Under the pieces are notes generated by a model. The model was not told the DNA's origin and did not search any database. It was given only the letters and a program-made list of their open reading frames with translations. From Endozoicomonas sp. Mp262 (GTDB taxonomy: Bacteria; Pseudomonadota; Gammaproteobacteria; Pseudomonadales; Endozoicomonadaceae): a stretch of DNA of 64,000 nucleotides. Location of the stretch: NCBI RefSeq assembly GCF_025643335.1, contig NZ_CP092489.1:4784501-4848500 (forward strand), given 5' to 3'. Both the position numbers and the translations under genes were made by a program. How positions within the stretch are numbered: position 1 is the stretch's first letter; each line of letters starts with the position of its first letter. Of the stretch, positions 17,489-24,240 are shown in pieces.

Positions 17489-17733
17489 TGATCAATCTCC
17501 TTTTGACTCTGCTGTTGATCATCCTGCTCAAGTTCTGGATTAACGGACTGACTGGTACTGATATAGCAATGACGGCGTTCAAATTCTTCAATGTCCTCCT
17601 CCCTGTACATCACCCGTCCACCCAGGCGTAGAAAGCAGGGACCAAATCCGGTGTGCCGCCAGCGCTCCAATGTCCTTATCTTGATTCCCCAACGACGGGA
17701 CAGCTCACGAACATTCAAATGCTTCACTGCCAT
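17485..17733 (-). CDS. small helix-turn-helix protein (AlpA/excisionase-like)
   Basis: An 82-residue protein with a MerR/AlpA-type DNA-binding domain: LNVRELSRRWGIKIRTLERW, then GFGPCFLRLGGRVMYREEDI. The polar Gln/Glu-rich tail is not conserved. AAGGAG precedes the ATG at good spacing. It is first in the Bro-N/primase operon. Proteins of this type act as excision directionality factors or prophage regulators; which applies here cannot be decided from sequence. Confidence 0.8.
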   Translation of the reverse strand: MAVKHLNVRELSRRWGIKIRTLERWRHTGFGPCFLRLGGRVMYREEDIEEFERRHCYISTSQSVNPELEQDDQQQSQKEIDQ

Positions 17734-17786
17734 ACTTAGCTCCTTGTGTTTTTATGTTGTCGTATTGGCATTGTGCAAAGCGCAAA

Positions 17787-17826
17787 GGAGGAGAATGGGA
17801 GGAAAAGGAGGAGATTTGGGAGGAGA
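17787..17826 (+). repeat. two tandem 20-bp purine repeats
   Basis: GGAGGAGAATGGGAGGAAAA and GGAGGAGATTTGGGAGGAGA stand head to tail upstream of the HTH operon. The plus strand is G-rich with regularly spaced GG/GGG runs. Confidence 0.6.
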
Positions 17827-17857
17827 GCAACAATTAATGATTTTTTTCATCAGACAC

Positions 17858-17882
17858 AAAAAAACCGGCGCAGAGACCGGTT
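17858..17882 (-). terminator. rho-independent terminator of the two-gene unknown operon
   Basis: The minus strand reads AACCGG, an 8-base loop, CCGGTT and a run of T. It lies 22 bases beyond the stop of the gene at 17904-18797. Confidence 0.8.
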
Positions 17883-17903
17883 ACAGGACATCATAGAAAT
17901 TAT

Positions 17904-18797
17904 TTATTCAGGAATCATCAACCAACACATACCCTCTTTCCAATCAATGACTTCACGCCAGTGATCGTGCCCCTTAAAAAGCTTGGTAATATGCGGACAA
18001 TTAGACCCTATTTCTTCCAGCAGCGCCTGAATATTCCACTTGTTGTCCTTATCCAAACAGCGCTCATACATCAACTCAATGGCCATACTTTGCATGGTTC
18101 CTGAAAAACGAATAGGTTCCTTGCCCTTAACATAGAGCAGCTTTCGATTCTTGTCCCAATAAACAAGATCCTCCTCTGTTCCTCCCTGACCGTTAATAAA
18201 GCGATTCAGAGACAGGTGCCCCCGCTCATTTATCAGCTCATCGACTCGAACCAATGAAAAATCACCAGGTAACCGGACATTTTTATAGACCGGCTTTTGC
18301 TGGGTTAATATGATCCCCTCTTTCTTTTCAGGGTATCGGGCAAAAAACTCATAAACGCTGTCAAATGCACTGCCACTCAGAGACCGGCAAAGCCATACCT
18401 GTGTTTCTGTTGCATGTTTTTTATAGGAACCCAAATGCCATAATGTATCGGGCAGTGCTTCTTTCAGCTTGCCGCCAAGGTGCAATCGCTTCCTCAGCTC
18501 TGCTGGAAACCACGGCAGCTCAAAGCGATACAGCTGAATTTCTGCATCAGTCAACATGACCCAGCCACGGTCGAAATAAGCGTATTCACCGGGTGACGTC
18601 ATCTCCACATCACGCCAGTCATCCGTTTCGATTTCCACAGAATCAGCAATACCATCAAGCACAAAACCGGATGCCAGCAATTTTTTTCTGTCGTAAGGGT
18701 ATCTAAACACCAGCTTCAACTCTGACCATGTTCTACTGGCATGGCCTGCCTCAAAGGAGCTGATCAAAAAGTTAAAATAATCTTCATCCCACTCCAT
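17904..18797 (-). CDS. unknown phage-element protein, second gene of a pair
   Basis: The start at ATG 18797 is chosen because GGAGGAAAG lies 3 to 4 bases upstream; the upstream extension to 18863 has no ribosome site. The product has 297 residues, begins MEWDEDYFNFLISSFEAGHA and is soluble with no signal peptide or membrane helix. Recurrent features are WSELKLVFRYPYDRKKLLAS, an FELPWFPAELRKRLHLG stretch and a C-terminal KLFKGHDHWREVIDW. The family is not recognised. The gene overlaps its upstream partner by 14 bases, so the two products probably work together. A perfect terminator follows. Confidence 0.75.
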   Translation of the reverse strand: MEWDEDYFNFLISSFEAGHASRTWSELKLVFRYPYDRKKLLASGFVLDGIADSVEIETDDWRDVEMTSPGEYAYFDRGWVMLTDAEIQLYRFELPWFPAELRKRLHLGGKLKEALPDTLWHLGSYKKHATETQVWLCRSLSGSAFDSVYEFFARYPEKKEGIILTQQKPVYKNVRLPGDFSLVRVDELINERGHLSLNRFINGQGGTEEDLVYWDKNRKLLYVKGKEPIRFSGTMQSMAIELMYERCLDKDNKWNIQALLEEIGSNCPHITKLFKGHDHWREVIDWKEGMCWLMIPE

Positions 18798-19983
18798 GAC
18801 TTTCCTCCTGATTCGTTTTGACCAGCCCCCACTTGTCCAATAACCGATGCAGCCGTTTATCAATACCAGAAGTCGCTTTTAAATTGCAGCCTCTGGGTAA
18901 GGTGATCTCAACGATACGCGTTCTTGTACGATCCTCGGAGATCTTCATGTACCGGACAGATATCCGGGCACCCGTAATTTCATAGAGACTGCCATCAAGA
19001 TAATCCTGTCGCTTATCTTCAGCCAAAAGTTCATAGATATCTTTGGTTTGATAACCTCGCCCCGGAACATTAATGCGATATATGCCACCACTTGCCCGAG
19101 ATCGTAACACCAAGCCTTTTACCATAACTTGGCTGATAGCATCCTTAGGCTCACAGGCAAAAGAAGGCCGTGGCAGAGTGCGGAGCACATCTAAATCGTA
19201 TGCTCGGGGTGGTATCACAAGAGGGAGGTCATTACAGGCCAGTACATACTCAGCAAATAACTGAGCTACCGTATCTCGATCCTGCTTTCTGTTAGAGATA
19301 ATTTCCAACTGCCGAAGAACACCATCCCAAACCATAGTGGTTTCACGAGCAGGCTTAACTATCTTTGATTGGAGATCGTTTTGACCAACCTTACGGTCGA
19401 CTTCACTGACTAATGATGGCATCCCCTCCCGATAAATAACGACCTGATAAACTGTATAAACCTTTCCAGAAGGCGCTTCATGAGGGCGCTCATACACTTC
19501 AATTAAAAACGCCTCACTGTCTTTAAAGTAATCCTTCAACTTGTGATAAAAAGCGTGATGAACCTTGCTTTTATCAAACCCTGATTTTGCACGAATCTGA
19601 TATCTGGCCCACATACGCCCATGGCGATGTGCATCATGAAAGTAATGATGTTCAGCACACTTAAACGCTTGGGGTTCATTGCAAAATAACCAGGCACTGC
19701 GATCATAAGGGTTATCCAATGATCTCAGGGTCGTTAGATCCTGAGCGACAGACATTATAGTTTCCTGCCCTAACTCATTCTGACTTAATTGCAGTATCTG
19801 CTCTGAAGCTGTTCTTATTTTCTCCTGCTCGGCAATCGGTTTGTTATTTAAAAAATCCGTGATGTTGCTTACCGGCTCTTCCTTTGTTTGCCAGTTATCC
19901 GGATAGTCAATGGCAATAGTATCCAGTACAGCGTTGCGATACTTCCTTTTTGTGTTGCGGACAAACGTTGTCAAAGCAACCAT
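18784..19983 (-). CDS. unknown phage-element protein, first gene of a pair
   Basis: The ATG at 19983 (MVALTTFVRNTKRKYRNAV) is preceded by GGAAGGAA; the longer frame upstream is hydrophobic and runs through a repeat array, so it is not used. The product has 399 residues, soluble and without a signal peptide. Landmarks are WLFCNEPQAFKCAEHHYFHD (Cys/His-rich), MWARYQIRAKSGFDKSK, an ITLPRGCNLKATSGIDK segment, and a basic N terminus. The family is not recognised. It is transcribed away from the DUF2924-recombinase block across a 355-base divergent region and overlaps its downstream partner by 14 bases. A role in replication, regulation or defence is possible but unproven. Confidence 0.75.
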   Translation of the reverse strand: MVALTTFVRNTKRKYRNAVLDTIAIDYPDNWQTKEEPVSNITDFLNNKPIAEQEKIRTASEQILQLSQNELGQETIMSVAQDLTTLRSLDNPYDRSAWLFCNEPQAFKCAEHHYFHDAHRHGRMWARYQIRAKSGFDKSKVHHAFYHKLKDYFKDSEAFLIEVYERPHEAPSGKVYTVYQVVIYREGMPSLVSEVDRKVGQNDLQSKIVKPARETTMVWDGVLRQLEIISNRKQDRDTVAQLFAEYVLACNDLPLVIPPRAYDLDVLRTLPRPSFACEPKDAISQVMVKGLVLRSRASGGIYRINVPGRGYQTKDIYELLAEDKRQDYLDGSLYEITGARISVRYMKISEDRTRTRIVEITLPRGCNLKATSGIDKRLHRLLDKWGLVKTNQEESHGVG

Positions 19984-20050
19984 TTTTATTATTCCTTCCA
20001 TGCAGGATGGTTTGCATAACGCAACGACCAAGTATGAAGAAATACTTATA

Positions 20051-20110
20051 TGTACGCAATAGCCGACAAATACAACCAATAACTGCCAATACCCCGCTAT
20101 TCCCCGCAAT
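20051..20110. repeat. second 10-bp phased array, diverged
   Basis: Six decamers (TGTACGCAAT, AGCCGACAAA, TACAACCAAT, AACTGCCAAT, ACCCCGCTAT, TCCCCGCAAT) share a CGCAAT/CCAAT core at one-turn spacing. The array lies in the divergent region upstream of the 18784-19983 gene. The rest of 19984-20338 is AT-rich and probably holds promoters in both directions. Confidence 0.45.
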
Positions 20111-20179
20111 TGCACCATAGATATAAGCACGTTATTGCATGCACAATAAAAAGCCCAAACGGTCAAAACAACAAAAACA

Positions 20180-20275
20180 ATGAACAAAACTGACGAAATT
20201 CAAACCCTGATCGCCCTCGCCATTATGCGTTTGCGCCAACGACAGCAGCAGTCCCCAAATAAAGAGCCTGACTGA
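20180..20275 (+). CDS. possible 31-residue small protein
   Basis: ATG at 20180 to TGA at 20275 encodes MNKTDEIQTLIALAIMRL followed by a Gln-rich tail. No strong ribosome site precedes it. It lies 63 bases before the DUF2924 gene in the same direction and might be a leader peptide or small partner. Low confidence. Confidence 0.3.
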   Translation: MNKTDEIQTLIALAIMRLRQRQQQSPNKEPD

Positions 20276-20338
20276 CTGGATATATTCGCTATCTCCTGCC
20301 TGTATACAGACGCCCAAACAAAACGACAGAGGTAGATC

Positions 20339-20785
20339 ATGAATAAACGATCCATTGCAGCACGGTTAGTAGCGCTTCAGCGCATGGATTCCAAAGAACT
20401 AAAAGCCCTGTGGCAGGAGCTTTATGGCAAGCCTGCACCTTTTCAGGATAACCGTATGCTATGCCAGCAGCTGGCACACCGCATACAAGAGCTGGCGTTC
20501 GGCAACCACCAGCGTGCTCAAATCGATAAACGTCTGGAACAGGCAGGCAAGCACAGTGAACATCGCAAGCCCCTGGGTAAAAAACGGCAGATCATGCCGC
20601 CGCTCGGCACTGTCATCTGCAAAGAATATAACGGTGAAAAGCATGAGGTGACGGTAACCCCTCAGGGATTGGAGTACCGGGGACAGGTTTATAGCAGCCT
20701 GACACGGATTGCCAACCTGATCACCGGCACCCAGTGGTCCGGCCCCTTATTTTTTGGCGTGAAAGGACGCAACTATGAAAAATAA
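20339..20785 (+). CDS. DUF2924 domain protein
   Basis: A 148-residue protein. ARLVALQRMDSKELKALWQE, LYGKPAPFQDNRMLCQQLAH and RIQELAFGN form the DUF2924 core, followed by a basic linker and a small C-terminal domain (EYNGEKHEVTVTPQGLEYRG, SLTRIANLITGTQWSGPLFF) typical of the family. GAGGT lies 5 bases before ATG. It overlaps the serine recombinase by 11 bases. DUF2924 genes are repeatedly found directly upstream of this recombinase type. A role in recombination or its control is inferred from that linkage. Confidence 0.9.
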   Translation: MNKRSIAARLVALQRMDSKELKALWQELYGKPAPFQDNRMLCQQLAHRIQELAFGNHQRAQIDKRLEQAGKHSEHRKPLGKKRQIMPPLGTVICKEYNGEKHEVTVTPQGLEYRGQVYSSLTRIANLITGTQWSGPLFFGVKGRNYEK

Positions 20786-22115
20786 AAAGAATGATGAACC
20801 CGTGATCGTGAAAAAACGCTGTGCGATTTATACCCGAAAATCATCAGAAGAAGGTCTGGAGCAGAGCTTTAATTCACTCCATGCCCAGCGGGAAGCCGCA
20901 GAGGCCTACATCCATTCACAACGTCATGAAGGTTGGGAAGTACTGACTGACCAGTATGATGACGGGGCATTTTCTGGCGGTAATACGGATCGCCCGGCGC
21001 TGAAAAGATTACTGGCTGATGTTGAAGAAGGACGAATTGATGTGGTGGTGGTTTACAAAGTCGACCGGCTCAGTCGCTCTCTGGCAGATTTTGCCCGGCT
21101 GATCGAGTTGTTTGAACAACATAATTGCTCCCTGGTTTCTGTTACTCAACAGTTCAATACCACCAGCAGCATGGGGCGGTTAACCCTGAATATTCTACTG
21201 TCATTTGCACAATTTGAACGGGAAGTCACCAGTGAGCGGATCAGGGATAAGGTGCAACTCTCCAAAGCCAAAGGGATGTGGATGGGAGGCAACCCGGCTC
21301 TGGGGTATGACATCAAAGAACGAAAACTTATCATTAACCGGGAAGAGGCCAGGATCATCAAAGCACTCTTTAAGCAGTTTGTGAAAACCCAGTCCATTAT
21401 CAGCACGGTAGAATGGCTCAATAAAAAAGGCTATCGAACCAAAACCATTATTCTCAGAGACGGCTCGCTGCGCGGAAACATTCCCTTCAGTAAAGGGGCT
21501 GTCCACCGAATATTGCATAACCGACTTTATATCGGAGAGATTGGTAACCGGGGTCGGTGGTACCAGGGAGAACATAAAGCGATCATTCCTACCGAGCTTT
21601 GGCAGCAGGCACAGGATACGTTTGATGTTCATGCCAGTATTCGCTCAAGGTCTTCCTTTGCCCGAGCCAACCCTGCTTTCCTGAAAGGGCTTATCACAGG
21701 TCCGAACGGCAAAGCCCTCTCCACCAACACCACCCGCAAACGGGGCCAACAGTTCCGTTATTACGTGAGCCAAACCGCCCAACAGTATGGTGCGCAACAA
21801 AGCCCACTGCCGCCCCTGTCGGCCAGCACGCTGGAAGGCATGGTGGTAAACGACACACAAAAGCGGCTGGTCAGCCCAGAGCTTCTATTTAACGTTTGCC
21901 AGAGAGTACAGAAACAGCTTCCTGATACCACAGAAGATGAGATCCGAAGCGCCCTGAATAATCTCGGTGAGATATGGGGAGAGTTATTCGCACCAGAGAA
22001 GCGCAGACTGACTGAGCTGCTGATCGCTCGCGTCGAAGTGACACAGGAAAGTCTAACACTCTATTACCAACCCGATGGCATGCAGGCTGTTGTCAAAGAA
22101 TTGCAAGGAGCATAG
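20775..22115 (+). CDS. serine recombinase (large-type, element integrase)
   Basis: A 446-residue protein. The N-terminal resolvase domain shows YTRKSSEEG with nucleophile Ser23, VDRLSRSLADFARL and a long helix QFEREVTSERIRDKV. A recombinase domain follows (GNPALGYDI, NREEARIIKALF, SKGAVHRILHNRLYIGEIG). The zinc-ribbon position (FLKGLITGPNGKAL) lacks the usual cysteines, as in the DUF2924-linked subfamily. It should catalyse integration and excision of the element through a Ser-DNA intermediate. It overlaps DUF2924 by 11 bases and lies 2 bases before the ParB-like gene, giving a tight three-gene operon. Confidence 0.92.
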   Translation: MKNKKNDEPVIVKKRCAIYTRKSSEEGLEQSFNSLHAQREAAEAYIHSQRHEGWEVLTDQYDDGAFSGGNTDRPALKRLLADVEEGRIDVVVVYKVDRLSRSLADFARLIELFEQHNCSLVSVTQQFNTTSSMGRLTLNILLSFAQFEREVTSERIRDKVQLSKAKGMWMGGNPALGYDIKERKLIINREEARIIKALFKQFVKTQSIISTVEWLNKKGYRTKTIILRDGSLRGNIPFSKGAVHRILHNRLYIGEIGNRGRWYQGEHKAIIPTELWQQAQDTFDVHASIRSRSSFARANPAFLKGLITGPNGKALSTNTTRKRGQQFRYYVSQTAQQYGAQQSPLPPLSASTLEGMVVNDTQKRLVSPELLFNVCQRVQKQLPDTTEDEIRSALNNLGEIWGELFAPEKRRLTELLIARVEVTQESLTLYYQPDGMQAVVKELQGA

Positions 22116-22117
22116 TC

Positions 22118-22579
22118 ATGGCAACGATTAAACAAATCGGTGAAGAAACGGTCGAATACCTGGAAGATGAAAACCTGATCAAGGTCACCATTCCCATCAA
22201 GATTATTCGTAAAGGCGGCAGTAGTCATATTTATACGCCAGAAGGAGCCACCAGCATGGAAGCCATGCGTCCTTTGGAGAAAGCACTGATACAGGGACAC
22301 CGCTGGCTGAAAATGATGATGAAGGGAAAGTTTTCTACGGTGAAAGCGCTGGCAGAAAAAGAAGGTGTCGACAAATCCCGTGTATCAAAGTGCATTCGCC
22401 TTACCGGCCTGGCACCGGATATCCAGGAAGCTATTCTGTGCAAAACGGGGACGTGGGTACTGATGCTCAGTGACTGTATGAAACCCTTCCCCTTGTCCTG
22501 GTCGGAACAACATGCACATTTTTCCAGGGTGGCTCTTATCTCTCCACACAGCAAAGAGAATGAGAGAAAGAGAGCCTGA
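22118..22579 (+). CDS. ParB-like HTH protein linked to the recombinase
   Basis: A 153-residue protein with AAGGAG before ATG. The middle contains KALAEKEGVDKSRVSKCIRL followed by TGLAPDIQEAIL, a ParB/KorB-type helix-turn-helix. The N-terminal part (VTIPIKIIRKGGSSHIY) matches the small proteins that accompany DUF2924-recombinase genes. The motif PFPLSWSEQHAHF near the end is also typical. Probable function is DNA binding in control or architecture of recombination. The C-terminal tail is basic and ends where a purine-rich repeat tract begins. Confidence 0.85.
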   Translation: MATIKQIGEETVEYLEDENLIKVTIPIKIIRKGGSSHIYTPEGATSMEAMRPLEKALIQGHRWLKMMMKGKFSTVKALAEKEGVDKSRVSKCIRLTGLAPDIQEAILCKTGTWVLMLSDCMKPFPLSWSEQHAHFSRVALISPHSKENERKRA

Positions 22580-22635
22580 GAGAAGCCAAGAGAGAGTAAG
22601 ACAGAGAGAGAAAGAAAGAGAGTGGAGAAACTTAC
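22558..22635 (+). repeat. purine-rich GAGA microsatellite-like tract
   Basis: Irregular GAGA/GAAAGA runs (such as GAGAGAGAAAGAAAGAGAGT) begin in the last codons of the ParB-like gene and extend beyond it. The rest of the interval to 22,890 holds no gene I can support. Confidence 0.7.
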
Positions 22636-22889
22636 AAAAAAGTTCGCAGGGAGTTGTATCCGCCTACCACTCTGTCGCACTCAATCGAAGTAAAAAATAG
22701 ACGACAATAAAAATCATTACTCTGTTGTTTTAAAACGATTTTTCAAAGTGGAGGAAGTGAAAATGAAAATCCGCCAGGCAGAGAGAGAAAAGAGGTGAAA
22801 ACCGCAAAAATGGGAAAAATTCGGACGTGTAACGGTTTTTCCCATACCCCGCACAATAGCAAAACACCCCGTAAATACAGGGTTATAAC

Positions 22890-22928
22890 GAAAAAAGCCC
22901 ACGAAATGGTTCACTTCGTAGGCTTTAA
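22890..22928 (-). terminator. rho-independent terminator of the tRNA array
   Basis: On the minus strand AAAGCCTACGAA, loop GTGAACCA, TTCGTGGGCTTTTTT: a 12-bp stem with one mismatch and a T run, 5 bases after the last tRNA-Asp. Confidence 0.93.
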
Positions 22929-22932
22929 ATAG

Positions 22933-23009
22933 TGGCGGACCGGACGGGACTCGAACCCGCGACCTCCGGCGTGACAGGCCGGCATTCTAACCAACTGAAC
23001 TACCGGTCC
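22933..23009 (-). tRNA. tRNA-Asp(GTC), copy 1 (last in transcript)
   Basis: A 77-nt cloverleaf with acceptor GGACCGG/CCGGTCC, anticodon loop CCTGTCACG reading GTC, T-loop GTTCGAG and encoded CCA. It is the terminal unit of five Val-Asp pairs and is followed directly by the terminator. Confidence 0.97.
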
Positions 23010-23040
23010 GCTACATTCTTGCTGCTCTTTCGAGCTAATG

Positions 23041-23116
23041 TGGTGGGTGATGACGGGATCGAACCGCCGACATTCTGCGTGTAAAGCAGACGCTCTCCCA
23101 GCTGAGCTAATCACCC
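23041..23116 (-). tRNA. tRNA-Val(TAC), copy 1
   Basis: A 76-nt cloverleaf with acceptor GGGTGAT/ATCACCC, anticodon TAC in CTTTACACG, T-loop GTTCGAT and encoded CCA. A 31-nt spacer separates it from the following tRNA-Asp. Confidence 0.97.
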
Positions 23117-23159
23117 TTACTCAATCATTTTGATGAAGTCACGCATCATCAGTAATAAG

Positions 23160-23236
23160 TGGCGGACCGGACGGGACTCGAACCCGCGACCTCCGGCGTG
23201 ACAGGCCGGCATTCTAACCAACTGAACTACCGGTCC
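23160..23236 (-). tRNA. tRNA-Asp(GTC), copy 2
   Basis: Identical over its 77 nt to the other Asp copies. It starts 227 bp from copy 1, showing the tandem duplication period. Confidence 0.97.
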
Positions 23237-23267
23237 GCTACAAACTTGTTGCTCTTTCGAGCTAATG

Positions 23268-23343
23268 TGGTGGGTGATGACGGGATCGAACCGCCGACAT
23301 TCTGCGTGTAAAGCAGACGCTCTCCCAGCTGAGCTAATCACCC
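23268..23343 (-). tRNA. tRNA-Val(TAC), copy 2
   Basis: Identical 76-nt tRNA-Val with encoded CCA. Its spacer to Asp copy 2 is a near copy of the spacers in units 1, 4 and 5. Confidence 0.97.
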
Positions 23344-23386
23344 TTACTCAATCGTTTTGATGAAGCCACGCATCATCAATAATAAG

Positions 23387-23463
23387 TGGCGGACCGGACG
23401 GGACTCGAACCCGCGACCTCCGGCGTGACAGGCCGGCATTCTAACCAACTGAACTACCGGTCC
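23387..23463 (-). tRNA. tRNA-Asp(GTC), copy 3
   Basis: Identical 77-nt tRNA-Asp. The spacer separating it from its Val partner differs from the other units (TTTTTATTGCCCTTACC), marking an older or independently changed unit. Confidence 0.97.
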
Positions 23464-23497
23464 GCTACAATTTTTATTGCCCTTACCGAGCAAAATA

Positions 23498-23573
23498 TGG
23501 TGGGTGATGACGGGATCGAACCGCCGACATTCTGCGTGTAAAGCAGACGCTCTCCCAGCTGAGCTAATCACCC
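23498..23573 (-). tRNA. tRNA-Val(TAC), copy 3
   Basis: Identical 76-nt tRNA-Val with anticodon TAC and encoded CCA; part of unit 3 of the array. Confidence 0.97.
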
Positions 23574-23616
23574 TTACTCAATCGCTTTGATGAAGCCACG
23601 CATCATCAATAATAAG

Positions 23617-23693
23617 TGGCGGACCGGACGGGACTCGAACCCGCGACCTCCGGCGTGACAGGCCGGCATTCTAACCAACTGAACTACCGGTCC
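23617..23693 (-). tRNA. tRNA-Asp(GTC), copy 4
   Basis: Identical 77-nt tRNA-Asp, starting 230 bp from copy 3. Confidence 0.97.
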
Positions 23694-23724
23694 GCTACAA
23701 ACTTGTTGCTCTACCGAGCTAATA

Positions 23725-23800
23725 TGGTGGGTGATGACGGGATCGAACCGCCGACATTCTGCGTGTAAAGCAGACGCTCTCCCAGCTGAGCTAATCACCC
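23725..23800 (-). tRNA. tRNA-Val(TAC), copy 4
   Basis: Identical 76-nt tRNA-Val. It is the first tRNA downstream of the internal promoter at 23815-23842. Confidence 0.97.
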
Positions 23801-23814
23801 TGAAGCGGTGCTGA

Positions 23815-23842
23815 ACTATACCCGAAGGTATTTTTTATTCAA
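23815..23842 (-). promoter_or_regulatory. internal promoter for the last four Val-Asp pairs
   Basis: Minus strand: -35 TTGAAT, a 16-bp spacer, -10 TATAGT. The start lies about 10 bases before tRNA-Val copy 4, in an 80-bp gap longer than the other inter-pair gaps. Confidence 0.55.
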
Positions 23843-23880
23843 CCCCAAAATCTCTAAAACCTTTAAAGATTTAAAATAAG

Positions 23881-23957
23881 TGGCGGACCGGACGGGACTC
23901 GAACCCGCGACCTCCGGCGTGACAGGCCGGCATTCTAACCAACTGAACTACCGGTCC
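23881..23957 (-). tRNA. tRNA-Asp(GTC), copy 5
   Basis: Identical 77-nt tRNA-Asp, separated from the next unit by an 80-bp gap carrying a second promoter. Confidence 0.97.
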
Positions 23958-23988
23958 GCTACAAACTTGTTGCTCTTTCGAGCTAATG

Positions 23989-24064
23989 TGGTGGGTGATG
24001 ACGGGATCGAACCGCCGACATTCTGCGTGTAAAGCAGACGCTCTCCCAGCTGAGCTAATCACCC
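23989..24064 (-). tRNA. tRNA-Val(TAC), copy 5 (first in transcript)
   Basis: Identical 76-nt tRNA-Val, first in the transcript. A consensus promoter with a GC-rich discriminator lies just upstream. Confidence 0.97.
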
Positions 24065-24098
24065 AAAGTGGCCGCTGTGTCTCTCAACGACGCGGCGC

Positions 24099-24128
24099 AT
24101 TATAAGCATCAAAACCTTCTACTGGCAA
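24099..24128 (-). promoter_or_regulatory. main tRNA-array promoter
   Basis: Minus strand: -35 TTGCCA, an 18-bp spacer, -10 TATAAT, then GCGCCGCG as discriminator. A GC-rich discriminator is typical of stringently controlled stable-RNA promoters. Confidence 0.75.
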
Positions 24129-24213
24129 ATTTTTTTAGTCGGTTATTTTATAAACCCTTTTTTGGCGCCTGAAGATAGAAGCACGAAAATAACGACAGAG
24201 TGCTACCATAGGC

Positions 24214-24226
24214 TATCGTAACGATA
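24214..24226. promoter_or_regulatory. palindrome upstream of rdgC
   Basis: TATCGTAACGATA is a perfect 13-bp palindrome overlapping a possible -10 (GATAAT), 15 bases before the rdgC ATG. It is a candidate operator. Confidence 0.35.
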
Positions 24227-24240
24227 ATTCAGGAATAACC

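Larger units (their letters stand above)
1..22579. mobile_element. lambda-like prophage or prophage-derived element (left end outside window)
   Basis: Seen: a contiguous block of phage genes. Lambda-order head genes lie on the minus strand, with lysis, methyltransferase, replication and antirepressor genes to their right, and a plus-strand serine recombinase block at the right end. From about 22.9 kb a tRNA array and housekeeping genes follow. Tail genes would lie beyond position 1. Inference: it is probably defective, because the large terminase has a premature stop and a cargo gene carries an IS. No attachment-site repeat was identified, so the right boundary (between 22,579 and 22,890) is approximate. 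Confidence 0.8.

Noticed and set aside
22580-22932. Right attachment site of the prophage next to the tRNA array
   Set aside because: No repeat of tRNA sequence or other direct repeat could be tied to the left end, which lies outside the window; serine recombinases usually do not target tRNA genes.
22911-24062. Five near-identical minus-strand frames of 63 to 75 codons starting MISSAGRAS
   Set aside because: They are translations of the tRNA-Val and tRNA-Asp genes and their spacers.
22933-24064. Regularly spaced repeats resembling a CRISPR array
   Set aside because: The repeats are full tRNA genes with cloverleaf structure and encoded CCA, and the period is about 227 bp.
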